From contig CM055889.1 of the NCBI GenBank assembly GCA_029582165.1, forward strand, positions 14,874,841 to 14,938,840: DNA of 64,000 nucleotides. Direction: 5' to 3'. Source of the DNA: Portulaca oleracea (Eukaryota > Streptophyta > Magnoliopsida > Caryophyllales > Portulacaceae). Under the pieces are notes generated by a model. It worked only from the letters and a program-made list of their open reading frames with translations. It was not told the DNA's origin and did not search any database. The position numbers and the translations under genes are program-made. Each line of letters starts with the position of its first letter. Position 1 is the first letter of the stretch. Below, piece by piece: positions 1 to 11,382 of the stretch.

Positions 1-343
1 GGAGGAGAGAGAAAAAATATGATTAAAATATTAATATTTCAAACTCGTCTCCATGAGACCGAGCGATTCTCGCGAGACGAGTTTCATTCTCACCACTGAA
101 ATGTCCTACACGATCTCATTTCGTTCTCGTTTCATGCCACGTCAGCAGTGAGTCGAATTAAAACTCACAATTGCTGATGCTGTACCATGTTCTCATATAC
201 AATATAATATAAAATTTTGAAAAATTTGTTTAGAAATGTCAATCACTAAGATTGTACAGATATGTAGCGTGTAATATGAAAGTTTGACAATTTTGTTAGA
301 AATGTCAATAGCATATGTGTATGTATATGTATATTGATATGTA
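1..343. other. Intergenic, no gene seen
   Basis: AT-rich sequence with a short stretch rich in gagacgag-type words at 45-110. I see no coding frame worth calling; the 71-residue minus frame here is low-complexity tyrosine/isoleucine from TA-rich DNA. Confidence 0.5.
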
Positions 344-872
344 TAGGAAAATTGGATTCTAACAATCCTGATTTTTACGAATTGGATATCAATAATCCTT
401 ATTATCAATTTATATTCTTGTAGCCCAAAAAAATAATAAATTGGATTGTATGTAATGGGACATCATCGAGAGTATACCCTAAATATCATGGATTTTATGT
501 TGCATTTTATTCAAAACTTAGTATAGCAATTTACCATGATTTTTAATGAATTTATAACATTTCTCACATTTCTATTAGTTTTTTTTCAATTTTTTTTCGA
601 TTTTGTTCACTTTGATTCCTTTAAAAAATCATAATAATTGCTTGAATTCTTAAAAAAATAATTTCAAAAATGTTTTAGTAACTACTTTTCATTACTTTTC
701 TGGGGGCAGAAACGAAAAAACAAAAACAATATGGGGTAAGAATTGAAAAAAAAATAAAAAGAATGTGGAGGTGGAGGTGGAGGTGGATTTGGTACCACTA
801 CAATACAATTTTTTTTTTGGGACCCCCAAAATACAAAACGGAAGTAAGGATTATTGTTGTCCAATTTGTAAA
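344..872 (-). mobile_element. Long-TIR MITE, copy A (inverted)
   Basis: The left end reads taggaaaattggattctaa. The right part carries the inverse of the second TIR block (attgttgtccaattt) but its outermost block is replaced, so this copy is damaged on the right. The interior has the same landmarks as copies B and C (catcatcgagagtata, then a T-rich block, then cctccac boxes), in reverse order. No ORF fits a transposase, so it is non-autonomous. Confidence 0.7.
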
Positions 873-966
873 CTTTATGTCCATCTCTACGATATATGAT
901 ATCTATCTTTGCGATACTAGATGTTAATCCCTTCTCACCAAAATGTCCTTCTCATATTATCTATTC

Positions 967-971
<5 letters not shown>

Positions 972-1010
<39 letters not shown>
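972..1010. repeat. (TA)n microsatellite
   Basis: Uninterrupted TA dinucleotide run of about 39 bases, directly abutting the left end of MITE copy B. The short ORFs here are TA repeat translations. Confidence 0.95.
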
Positions 1011-1013
<3 letters not shown>

Positions 1014-1535
1014 GAAAATTGGATTATAATAATCCCAACTTTTACAAATTGGATGGCGATAATCCCTACTTTCAGTTTGTATTATGGTGGTAAAAAAAAA
1101 TTGTATTGTAGTGGTACCAAATCCAAATCCACCTCCAAATTCTTTTTATTTTTTTCTTTCTTATCCAATATTGTTTTTGTTTTTTCTTTTCCTGCTCCCA
1201 GAAAGGTAATGATGTAAAGTTACTAAAACAATTTTTAAATTATTTTTTTGAGACTCCGAGCAATTAATATGATTTTTTAAAAGGATTAAAAGTGAAAAAA
1301 AATCATAAAAAATCGTAAAAAAATTGGGAGAAATGTCGTAAATTCATTAAAAATCATGGTAAGGTTTTATACTAAGTTTTAAATCATTCACAACATAAAA
1401 TCTATGATATATAGAGTATACTCTCGACGATGTCCCACTACAATCCAATTTTTTTTTTCTGGACCACCAGAATCCAAATTGATAGTAGGGATTATTGCTG
1501 TCCAATTGTGAAAGTAGGGATTATTAAAATCTAAT

Positions 1536-1540
<5 letters not shown>
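1011..1540 (+). mobile_element. Long-TIR MITE, copy B
   Basis: It begins ggaaaattggattataataa and ends ggattattaaaatctaatt. The terminal inverted repeats are about 100 bp in two sub-blocks, each with an AATTGGA...AATCCCTACTTT pattern. It is flanked by (TA)n on both sides. The AT-rich interior has no coding capacity. Confidence 0.8.
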
Positions 1541-1612
<72 letters not shown>

Positions 1613-1641
1613 TATATATATGTACATATATATATATATAT
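1541..1641. repeat. (TA)n microsatellite with two tgtaca interruptions
   Basis: About 100 bases of TA repeat separating MITE copies B and C; atgtacat interruptions sit near 1606 and 1620. Confidence 0.95.
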
Positions 1642-2165
1642 GATAATTGGATTCTAATAATCCCTACTTTCACCAATTGGACAATGGTGAACCGTACTTT
1701 CACTTTGTATTCTGGTGGTCCAAAAAATAATAAAATTGGATTGTAGTGGTACCAAATCCACCTCCACATTCTTCTTATATTTTTCATTCCTACACTAGAT
1801 TGTTTTTGTTTTTTCCGTTCATGTCCCTAGAAAGTTAATGAATTGTAGTTTCTAAAATATTTTTTAAATTATTTTTTTGAGACTCCGAATAATTATTATG
1901 ATTTTTTTAAAATAATAAAAGTGAAAAAATCGTAAAAAATAGTAAAAAAATGAAAAAAAAATTGGGAGAAACGCTGTAAATTCATTAAAAATCATTGTAA
2001 AGTGTTATACTAAGTTTTGAATCAAATGCAACACAAAATCTATGATTCTCTCGAAAATATCCCACTACAATCCATTTTTTTTTTTTGGACCACCAGAATA
2101 CAAAGTGAAAGTATTACCCACCATCATTCAATTGAAAGTAGGGATTATTAGAATCCAATTTTCCT
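1642..2165 (+). mobile_element. Long-TIR MITE, copy C
   Basis: It begins gataattggattctaataa and ends ttattagaatccaattttcc. It is in the same orientation as copy B, shares its inner landmarks (ttttgagactccga, gggagaaa..gtaaattcattaaaaatca), and is again bounded by TA repeats. It is the cleanest copy for defining the TIR. Confidence 0.82.
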
Positions 2166-2185
2166 ATATATATATAGATATATAT

Positions 2186-2259
<74 letters not shown>
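2165..2259. repeat. Compound (TA)n-(GA)n microsatellite
   Basis: TA repeat with two tagata interruptions passing directly into about 19 GA units at 2222-2259. Confidence 0.95.
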
Positions 2260-2261
<2 letters not shown>

Positions 2262-2511
2262 CACAACTAAAAATATGTGTATTACCAATCATTTTTTTCC
2301 AACCAATTTAAAAAGGTTGGAAAAACCAACTATTTTAGCAACCGTTTCATATTTCAACTATTTTTCAGAAATTTTATGTGGGAAAAAGATTTTGGAAATT
2401 CCAACCACTTTTGCATAAATGGTTGGAATTTTGTTCTACCATCATTTTTCCTATAAAAATGGTTGGAAAAATGGTCGAATCGGATTACTAACCGTTTATG
2501 TCGGAAAAAGG
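2260..2511. repeat. Short-motif repeat island (ggttggaa / ttccaacc)
   Basis: A 250-bp stretch with many copies of ggttggaa or its complement in both orientations, e.g. around 2310, 2398, 2421, 2460 and 2470. It may be a subterminal region of a DNA transposon, but no terminal sequence could be assigned. It abuts the truncated 3' end of the minus-strand copia element. Confidence 0.4.
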
Positions 2512-2524
2512 GTTTAGTAGGCCG

Positions 2525-4140
2525 TAAGCGACATTCGCATCAGTATGAACCTTGCACACCTTAATATATATCACCATTTTTGAACAACTTTCAACACATG
2601 TGTTTGGACTTGTTGCGTACACTAGGTTCCTTTGCTTAAGTAATAGGCCTACTATTCGCGCAATAAAAGGTCCACGCTTTTCGCTACTCTAGGCACCAAA
2701 GAGTCCTTCGATGAACTCTTTCATCTATAAGGTCACCTATTCAGCTTCACAAGTTGCGATGTACAGTAGCCTCACAAGTTGTATCTGTAATAATGTCTTG
2801 CTTGTAAGTCTTCCAAGTCCCCGCCTCTCCATTCAGATAAAATATGTATCCAGACTGGCTTTGGAAACTATCTTTGTTCGTCTTGAAAGTATCGTCAGTG
2901 TACCCCTTTATACTTAACTGCTCACACCTCCATAGACTAAGGACAACTCCTTAGTTCTAATTATATTCTTGAGTATGTTTACCACTGTAGTCCAATGTTT
3001 CAACCCAATTGAAACAACTACACATACTCAAGGCATAAGTCACGTATGACCTCGTGCATCTCATGACATACATAGTGGTTCCTATTGCCAAAGCATAAGG
3101 TATGTTTCTCGTCCTCTCTTGGTCTTCAGATGCCGAAGAACAATCTGTGTTACCAAACGATGTACCTGGACCATAGGGATAAATCTCTTCTTGGATTTAT
3201 GCATGATAAACCGATTCGGTAACTTATTAATATAAGTAGTTTGAATCAACGCAATCAAACTTTTCGATCTATCTCTATAGATATTAACTCCAAGAATATA
3301 TTGAGCTTGACTTAGGTCCTTCATTTTGGAAATTCTTCATATCCTGTATAGGAATGTCGTTTCCAACCAAAAGTATGTCATCCACATACAAGACCGAAAA
3401 GATAATGTGCTCCCGCTGAACTTCTTGTAAACACAAGATTCGTCCAGGTTCTTCAGGAAACTAAACTCTTTGATCACCTGATCATATTGAACCTTTGATT
3501 CCAACTCCTAAAAGCTCGCTTAAACCCATAAATGGTCTTTTGCATCTTATAGACTTTCCAACATGTTTGGGATCCTTAAAACCTTCACATTGTGTCATGA
3601 CACTTCTTCTTCTATAATCCCATTCAGGAAGGCGATTTTGACGTCCATTTGCCATATCACATAGTCATACCATGCAACTATTGCTAGGAGTATCCTTATG
3701 TACTTGTGCATCGCCACTATATAGGTCTCTTCATAGTAAACATCATGAATAGAGTGAAGCCCTTAGCTACCGGTTGTGCGTTGTGAACCCAAGTTTTACC
3801 GTCCATGTCTATCTTTACCATAAAGATCCACTTGTTCCTAATGGCTCACGTGCCTTCAGGAATGTCCACTAAGTTCTAAACTTGGTTTTGGTACATGGAG
3901 TCCATTTAGGATTTTATAGCCTTGAGCCATTTCTTGGAATCAGGATTTTCCAATGCTTTCTTATAAGAAGTAGATTCATCACTTTCCAAAAGTAATACAT
4001 AGGTGTTAGTGATGAGATAACCATATCTCTCAACACGACGCACTTCTCTACTTAACCTACGAAGGGTCCTTTCCACATGTTCCTCACGCCAATCGGCCTT
4101 TAATTCCTTGAGCCCGGTCCTTAACTTGAGCCTCATCCAT
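2525..4140 (-). pseudogene. copia-1 reverse transcriptase / RNase H remnants
   Basis: Fragments recognisable in shifting frames. At 3906-4136 there is a linker-RT start with ERYGYLITN and YKKALENPDSKKWLKAIKS. The RT active-site YVDD codons survive at 3377-3388. At 3082-3324 the frame reads KDLSQAQYILGVNIYRDRSK. RNase H-like pieces at 2525-2760 read AQAKEPS and KSKHVL. The intervening sequence has several frame changes, so no protein can be made. This domain order is that of plant copia pol. Confidence 0.82.
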
Positions 4141-4377
4141 ATGATCCTTAACTATTTGAGCCTCACCCTCCATTTGTTGATTTTCAATAAATGTTTAGGT
4201 GAGAGTAGTAGAGGTGTTATGGGGAGGGGTAGTGTTTTTTCTCTTTTGAACTTCATGAAGTTCAATAATTTTCTTGCCATCTCTTTCTCTTAGAGATAAA
4301 CTCGGTCTCTAAGAAGAAAGCATTCCGAGACATAAACACTTTGTTCTCTAAATGATTTTAAAAGTAGTATATTGGTA

Positions 4378-4856
4378 TAGGGCTGTCAAAAAATTGTCCG
4401 ACCCGAAAACCCGGTTCAGCCCGACCCGAAAAAAACCGGGTCCGAACATCAAAATTGCGTCCGAATTTTAAATACAGACAAACGAACATGTCCGATTTTC
4501 AATCTGAACCGGGTCCGGGTTTGCCAAATCGGGTCTGGGTTTGTCCGAATTTCAGAAGGAAATCAGTATGCAGTGTTTTCTAGGCCTGGGTGGGAAGTGA
4601 AAATTTGTGTCCAACCCGGACCCGGACCCGGATGTTCGATGTCCGGACCCGAATGGATGTAATTGTAAAGCACCGTCGTGTCAAGTGTCAACTGTCAAGT
4701 ATGGGTAAACCGGACATCGGACATCCGGGTCCGGGTCCGGGTTGGGACAAAGTGTCCGATTGTTAATTCGAACAGGGTCAGGGTTTGACATTTTTTGTCC
4801 GACGTCCGATTGTCCGAACCCATATTCGACCCGGACCCGAATTTTTGACAACCCTA
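4378..4856. mobile_element. hAT-type MITE nested in copia-1
   Basis: A 479-bp element with ends TAGGGCTGTCAAAAA and, inverted, TAGGGTTGTCAAAAA. It is flanked by an 8-bp target duplication with one mismatch: tattggta at 4370-4377 and cattggta at 4857-4864. The interior is full of cggacccgga-type GC-rich words, unlike the surrounding AT-rich DNA. There is no transposase, so it is non-autonomous. TAGGG-type TIRs plus 8-bp duplications are hallmarks of hAT elements. Confidence 0.85.
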
Positions 4857-5800
4857 CATTGGTACCCTTTGGTTTCTTTTGGTAAGCTGCAAAGAAACAC
4901 CTTTCCGATCCGGGTGCAAGCTTGTCGTTAGGTCGAACCTTGACACCGGCTTCGCAACCCAAAATCTTAAGAAAAGATAGACTTGGAACCTTTCATCTCT
5001 GTATCTCATATAGTGTCGTTTTAGTATCTTTGATAGGAGTTTTGTTCAAATTTGAGACATGAAATTTCCAGAGCATACCCCTAAAATCTAATATGAGAAT
5101 CCGACTCGACTATCATCAATTGCACCATAGCCAATGGGGTACGATTCCTCCTTTCGGATACACCGTCATCCATGGTGTTCCAAGAGGAGAAATTTGTGAA
5201 ACGATTTCACAATCTTCTAGATGGTCAATGCACTATAGGCTCAAATGATCACCACCTCGATTTCACATAACCATGTCTACTTAGATCATCATAAATCTTG
5301 CACAGTGCCACATAAGGATATCCAATGGCTTTGATTATCTTGTCAAGCTAGTTTTGTACTTCATTCTAGAATTCTTTAATCTTTAGAGCATTTAGATTTA
5401 TGAAGCGTCAAGTACACACAACCATGTCTACTTAGATCGTCAACAAAAGCCATGGAGTACTTACACCCACCTATTGCACTATTTTCTCATAGGTCTACAT
5501 AGATCCATATGTATTCTCATCAATTCCAGCAAAAGGTGAGTTGGTAATCTTATCCATTAAATATGCTTCATAAACATCACATGTTTCGAAGTGAAAAAAA
5601 AAGGTATCTAAAATGCCTGCGTAGTTCAACATAAGGATACACAAGTCTGATTAATGTGACCCTCATGGTAAAGCCATAGATAGGTTTAGTTTAAGTCAAA
5701 AGATTTAGCTTTCATGTATTTGTTGTGACGAACTTGTTTATCAAAATCTAACACATACTAGTCATTCAACCAAATGCCAGTACCATACAAGATTCCATCT
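4857..5800 (-). pseudogene. copia-1 integrase remnant
   Basis: On the minus strand, 4865-4962 reads GCEAGVKVRPNDKLAPGSER followed by a CFF-Y-KKPKGTNV-like piece, the usual C-terminal integrase segment (gCea-vr--DKLd-rs-kC-FvGY). Around 5520-5590 a C-x(n)-ITNSPFAG-like stretch matches the pre-integrase C..C-x-GK-t-spF region, and 5430-5470 gives a decayed core with SMAFVDDLS. All are in different frames. Confidence 0.7.
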
Positions 5801-6089
5801 TTGGAAATATCAAAGAAACCACTTGCAATTTCGAGGAATAACCTTCCTTTTTCAAAATGGAAACAGAAATTAAATTCTAACTTATTATATGAACAAAATA
5901 ACAACTATGGGTTGAAGTGCAAGTCGGGAAGGTAAAGATAAACATTAATTCCCTACACAAACTGCAACAACTCCTTACTCATTTTCTATACGCATGCTAA
6001 CTTTTTCCCTTATTGATCCATCTACTTATCTGCTTAGATCTTGTACACTTCCACAAATGTGTATGTCACAACCGATATTCGATAACAGT

Positions 6090-6890
6090 GAAGTAGGGAC
6101 AATATTGTCTTCAATCACATCTGTACCTGATCTAGAAATCACTTCCAGACTCCAAGTCTATCAGGTACCCTTGGCGGATATCCTTTTGGTGATCATTGGC
6201 TTGAGCAACCGCTTTACCCTTATCTTCCTAATCAGCGAGATCCTTCTTGACCTGATAGGTTTCTTATGCCTTGTTCCCCCTTCTGACCTTGAGAATATCC
6301 TTGGCAGCTTTAGAAGCTACCACTATGTCCTCAACTGTAACGACCATCTCATGCAAGTCCAACAAACTCTTCTCACACCCTTGCTTGATGTAGCTCATCC
6401 TAAAAGGACCAAACCAGTCATACAACGAGCATGATATAATATCCACAACTAAATTACGATCAAAAGGAAAACCCATCCATCTCAGGTTGTCGAAGTGACT
6501 AATCATCTTCAACGCATGAAGCCCTATGGAGTTGCCAACCTCAAGCTTAGATTTGAAAATCTGAGAAATTGACTCACGCCTCTAAATTTTAACTTGTTTC
6601 AAATACATGCTTTCCAATTAAATGATGTCAAGAGCCACCTTGCCCCAAAACAACTTTTGAAGGTCAAGGAACATGTTTGCCAACATCAAAGGAGCCACTT
6701 GGATATCGTTATCCACAAGACATTTCCATTCGACTTTCTCACCATCTGAGGCATCATTGGCAGGCTGAATGCCTTTCGCCTTCTCAAGAATATAATCTTT
6801 CTCTTCAGCTTTAAGAACATTTCTCAAGTGTTAGTGCCAATTCAGATGTTTGAGATCGACAGGCATTGCCTTCTCAAGGAGGTAACAGAT
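6090..6890 (-). pseudogene. copia-1 gag remnant
   Basis: The minus frame 6264-6512 (FDNLRWMGFPFDRNLVVDI..SLYDWFGPF..Y..) and the frame 6618-6827 (NVLKAEEKDYILEKA ... APLMLANMFLDLQKLF) are the N-terminal and middle parts of a copia gag protein (UBN2 type). They are separated by stops and a frame change. The true start lay somewhat above 6830. No intact zinc knuckle was found downstream. Confidence 0.75.
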
Positions 6891-6899
6891 GTGAAGGGA

Positions 6900-9114
6900 G
6901 AAGGAGTTATCAAACATATGGAATCTACTAGCCAAGAAAGGTTCATTTTAGATTTTATTATATCAATAAGCGTGAAATTAAACCATTTAATTTCAACATT
7001 TGAAAAATTAACTCTCATTAGTGTTTTAACATAACCAAGACCCATAAGGCGCAAGTGACTCAAGTAGACTTAGGCCCACCAAAACTTGAGTCTAATTGCC
7101 TTATGTAGATCTCATGATCAATCGTTCCAAACGATCCTTGGCTAGCGAAGTGTATCATATACAATTCCTCTCTCCATTACCCATGACTTTAAACCCTTTA
7201 GCCTGCCATTACGAACAGACATAAATCCCACCCAACTTGTTAATGACCCATGAATACCTCACTTTGGCGAATCCATTCACGATCCAAGTGGTGTTCAATA
7301 AGGTGAACAATCATATGTTCAAATTTTAGAGAGTACAATGTATTACCCTCGTATGCGATTCTAGGTGAAACTAGTGAATTGTGCCTAATAGATGTAATAA
7401 AACGATAAAACATGCTAACAACCATTCAAAACATAAAATAAAACCCCAAGTATTAATTAAACCATTTAACTAAGTATAGCTAGTCTTCAAGAACTCCTTG
7501 AAAACTTCAAGAAACTCCTCCTTGAATTTCGCAATTCCATGAACATGGCTTCCACTTGAACCGACATCCTTGTTGCGGCTTGAGCTCCCACTCGACTTGA
7601 TATCTCCAAATTACAAGGAATTACAAGAGAGTCTCATCTCATGAGGTTACAACGATTTTAAATACAAATTCAAATTTAATAAGATTAAAATTATATTGAT
7701 TCAAAATTGACGACATGTAGGCTCTATTTCACCCATACCGATTTGCAGACCGGCAAAACCAACTAACTATGACTATGAGTATGTGTGAATCAACAATTTC
7801 AGTAGCAATGCAACATGATATATCACATATATCCAACCATGATTCAACTAACATTAAAGAAAACATCCAATTATAATGCAAAAACACCAAAGCATATAAA
7901 GAATCAAAATCCCTTCTGATTTCACACCGTGATTCCCAATCACAATGTATGTACAAACACATATAAACTCAACAAAATTCCAAATTTTATCAAGTTTTAC
8001 TCTAAGAGCTAAAACTATTTTAGGTTAGAGTTGATACCCATTACACTTGAAATTCCAAATTTCAAGAGCTAGATACCTACATATTCACCTAATTTCCAAA
8101 ATTAAGTGAATCAACTCATCAGATATTATATCATACTGAGGATCATTCGCAGAGTATCAACTGCAATCACCCAGCGATCAATTATACAAATAATCTATTT
8201 ATGTCAAACTCATTGATTGATAGTTAATTTCCAAAATTAACTCTTCCCTCTTGAAATTCCAAATTTCAAGAGTTAGACACATACTTAATTTCCTTTAAGC
8301 GAATCAATTCAGCAGATACTGTTTCATACTGAGGATTCCTCGCAGAGTATCAATTGGAATCACCCAATGATCAACTCTACAAATAATCTATGTATGTCCT
8401 ATTGATTGATTAATATAGTTAATTTCCAAAACTAACTCTTCCCTGGTTACGGAATTCCTGGAATCATCCAACGGATATCCGTAAAATTAAATCCAATTTA
8501 ACCGGGAAATTAAAAGAAATAAAATTTAAGTCTAAACTCTTTAGACTCAATTATCAAATTTCCTAGGTTCGATGTGTAAAGGGTTTTGAGGTGGCACTAG
8601 TCATGGGTGTGACATCGCATGTCACAAATGAGATTAAGCCCGACATCTCAATTTCAAGTAATCTCTAGAGTGATCACGAGCATGACATCAAACGTCAAGA
8701 CTGCAACCCTCTAACTAGGCGAAGAGGGCAAAAGTTTCGCCAAGGTCTCGGGTGTGACACTTAGTCAACACAAGGGGCCAAAACTCAAGTTGCAACTCAC
8801 GGGCGTGATAACCATTTTCACGGTCCTGGCCCACTTCTATCTGAAAGCCACATGTGATCATACATCCAATCAAACCCAAACAATCAATCAAAACCAAGGC
8901 TTGTCCAGTATGAAAATGATTATTTTCAAAATAATCTTATAGGTTATATCACATGCCAAAATTTAACCATTAAACTGGCACTTACACCCTAACAAATCAA
9001 ATCCATCTAGACGCTAAAACAAAGGGCATAAAATAAATATAGCAACCTAACATATATGAATCAACCATTGAAACATATATAAAAGACGTTATTAATCTAC
9101 AATATGCAACTTGT
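6900..9114 (-). other. copia-1 spacer between primer site and gag
   Basis: AT-rich, without a convincing reading frame. It contains repeated motifs (ttgaaattccaaatttcaagag near 8047 and 8254; attaactcttccctc-like near 8235 and 8430; gagtatcaa..gaatcaccca-like near 8152 and 8347) that suggest an internal duplication of about 200 bp. It lies between the primer site and gag, so it is an unusually long leader or a composite with another insertion. Confidence 0.5.
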
Positions 9115-9128
9115 GGCTCTGATACTAC
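9115..9128 (-). other. Primer-binding site of copia-1
   Basis: The complement reads GTAGTATCAGAGCC, close to the plant copia consensus TGGTATCAGAGC (initiator tRNA-Met). It lies directly inside the LTR edge at 9132. Confidence 0.75.
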
Positions 9129-9131
9129 TAA

Positions 9132-10074
9132 TGCGTTAAAGGGAGGCCTAATTCCTAATTAATTAGGCTACAAGACTAGGGGCGGAAGAAAACCTAACTG
9201 TTAGGTCTCACCTAATCTACCTAACTCAAAAGAAAAGACAGAATGCAAACGTTGAGATTTATACTTGATGTCTCTCAATGGATCATCCAAGCAGACTCTT
9301 CAAACTCATATGAGGCCGGACTCCAAGTCTACAAAGGAGGAAGACCTCCACAGCAGTCTACACAACACTCAAGAGACTCGGCTGCTAGATGGTCTGATCT
9401 CAATCCAATCGAGATCAGGTGAATGTATATGATCGTATCAAATATATATTATTGCCAAGTAACTCCGGGAGGAACCTGGAGAAAACACTCTTGAAAGTCC
9501 CAAACCAAAATCATCTCTCAATGGAAAAAATTTTACTGACACTGCAAAAGTCTCTCAACGGAGGGACCTTATAGCTCAAATGGAGTGAGGAATGGAATGG
9601 TGAATGGAGGCCTCCCTTAGTCCCTTTCTTTCAATTTATGGAAATATGTGGCTTAGGGAATCGAAAAGGGGCAAGTGCGTCATTCATATTTTTTTAAAAA
9701 AAACACATGTTTAGGGTTTAGGCCACCACATACCGTGTTACACTTAACATAAATCCTGGTATCAAGCTGAAACAATTTCTGCCTGAAAATAGGATGCCAA
9801 GGACCGTGTCAAGCTCGACATTGTCCTTGGTAGGCTGATCTTTCTCCAAAAGATCAATTTCACACGTTTTTCTTCCAAAATATACCCTATTATTTTGGAT
9901 CATACACTCATTGTCCCAATGTACTAACTTGTGTGACCTTGTGGGATCAATTAATATGATTATGATTAAACCATTTAATCACTGATTATCATGGTCTCTG
10001 GAAGACATATAATCACCGAATTAACTTAGTTAAAGGAATCAAATAAATTGAATAGTGTTGGCACACTCTCAACA
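9132..10074 (-). repeat. 5' LTR of copia-1 (943 bp)
   Basis: On the minus strand it begins TGTTGAGAGTGTGCCAACAC at 10074 and ends in ...AACGCA at 9132, so it has TG..CA ends. The flank outside is gtatt. There is no partner LTR in the window, so age cannot be estimated. Confidence 0.72.
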
Positions 10075-10217
10075 GTATTCTAGATAGAAAATTTTTTTGA
10101 TGTGACTCATTATTTTGTACTCAAACTCAAGAAGGTTTTTTCTAAGTGAGTTAGGGATAGTTTTTCACTAGACAATGTTTCACTTGACTTTATTAAACAC
10201 ACCCTAATTTATATTTA

Positions 10218-10644
10218 TGCCCCGTTCTTTTATACGGCTGATTGGTAGCGATTCGACACCACACCACAATTTTCAATATTCCACCACAATTCACCACAAT
10301 TTATCACAACCCACCACAGTCTAACTTTTCAATTTTAATATCTTTTTATTAAAAGTTATACCTTATAATTTAAAATACCCAAAATCTACCTTTTCAATTT
10401 TAATTAATCCCACCTAATCACTCTATTCCCTTTTTTCATTAAAAAAAATCTACCTCACCTTTACCAATTACAATTCAAATATACCAACCCATTTACAATT
10501 ATTTAAATCACAACCCACCACAATTTCCCAACCCAGTAACCCACCACAATTCACCACAATTTTTCCCATCCCACCACAATCCACCACATTTCTTCCCCAC
10601 CGCACCGCAAACAACCGCGACCAGCTGTATAAAAGAACGGTGCC
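10218..10644. mobile_element. MITE, family 1, copy 1
   Basis: The ends read TGCCCCGTTCTTTTATACGG and, inverted, GGCACCGTTCTTTTATACAG. TTA is found immediately outside both ends (10215-10217 and 10645-10647), which would fit a PIF/Harbinger-type insertion, though the superfamily is uncertain. The interior is made of many ccaccacaat words. A second copy with the same ends is at 39930-40192. No transposase. Confidence 0.75.
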
Positions 10645-10892
10645 TTATTCAAATTATTTGACATATGTTATTTTTTTTTATTGGTAAGTAAAAGGTATGG
10701 TAAATAAGGTAAGTAGAGATATGTAAGGTAAGTAGAATTAAGTAGACATAGGTAAGTCACATTGGTTGTTAAATATACGAACTTTTCAATATATATTACG
10801 TGAGATAGGTTAGGTAATGTAAGTAAGACGCAAGTTAATTTTATTTACAAGTCTAAAGAATATAACCATAATACAATATAAAAAAATGGATT
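10645..10892. other. Intergenic, no gene seen
   Basis: AT-rich with a local repeat of ggtaagtag-type words at 10683-10760. Nothing coding. Confidence 0.5.
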
Positions 10893-11382
10893 TTGGATAC
10901 TAATATATTGTATATTAGGTGCGTTTGATAATAATACACCAAATTTTTTTCTTAGATAATAATATACTACGTATACTTTGTGAACGTTGAACAATAACGC
11001 ATGAGAACCGGTTCCGACGGAAACAGACTAGGTGGTAGTCCCACGTGGTAGAAAAAAATAACGTTTTGACTAAACTAACGTCATGTTAGCAACTTGAAAT
11101 GAATTTCATTTTATTCTTTTAAATAACCTCTTATTACTTCACATTCACCCAGATCCATCTGTGTTTTTTTTTCAAAAAAAATTAAAATTCATATTTACTT
11201 ATTTGAACTTACTAACATGACATTAACTTAGTGACTATTTTAATTTTTTTTGTTCCTCGCTCTGCTACGTGAGACCCCCACTGAGCCATCACCGAAATCA
11301 TTTCTGGTGTATTATTATCCAACACCTTCAAAATACAGTAAGTATATTATTGTAAAGTTACGGTTTATTATTGTCCAAAACC
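10893..11382. mobile_element. Foldback element
   Basis: Left and right halves are imperfect inverted copies. gataataatacacca at 10927 recurs inverted near 11302, and aacgtcatgttag near 11078 recurs inverted at 11213. The outer edges are ttttggata.../...tgtccaaaac. No coding capacity. The right half resembles the DNA around the Stowaway at 44002-44293. Confidence 0.6.

Larger units (their letters stand above)
2512..10074 (-). mobile_element. Degenerate Ty1/copia retrotransposon (copia-1)
   Basis: Minus-strand element. From 5' to 3' on its own strand it has an LTR at 9132-10074, a tRNA-Met-type primer site at 9115-9128, a 2.2-kb spacer, gag at about 6100-6890, integrase at about 4680-5700, reverse transcriptase at about 3300-4140 and RNase H at about 2512-2900. 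Many stops and frameshifts separate these blocks. No 3' LTR is visible; homology ends near 2512, where the motif giving NVAD-like residues is followed by unrelated repeats. A hAT MITE is nested in pol at 4378-4856. The element is old and non-functional. Confidence 0.85.

Noticed and set aside
896..2311. ORFs of 65-98 residues in the first 2.3 kb
   Set aside because: They are translations of TA/GA microsatellites and MITE ends (Tyr-Ile, Arg-Glu runs).
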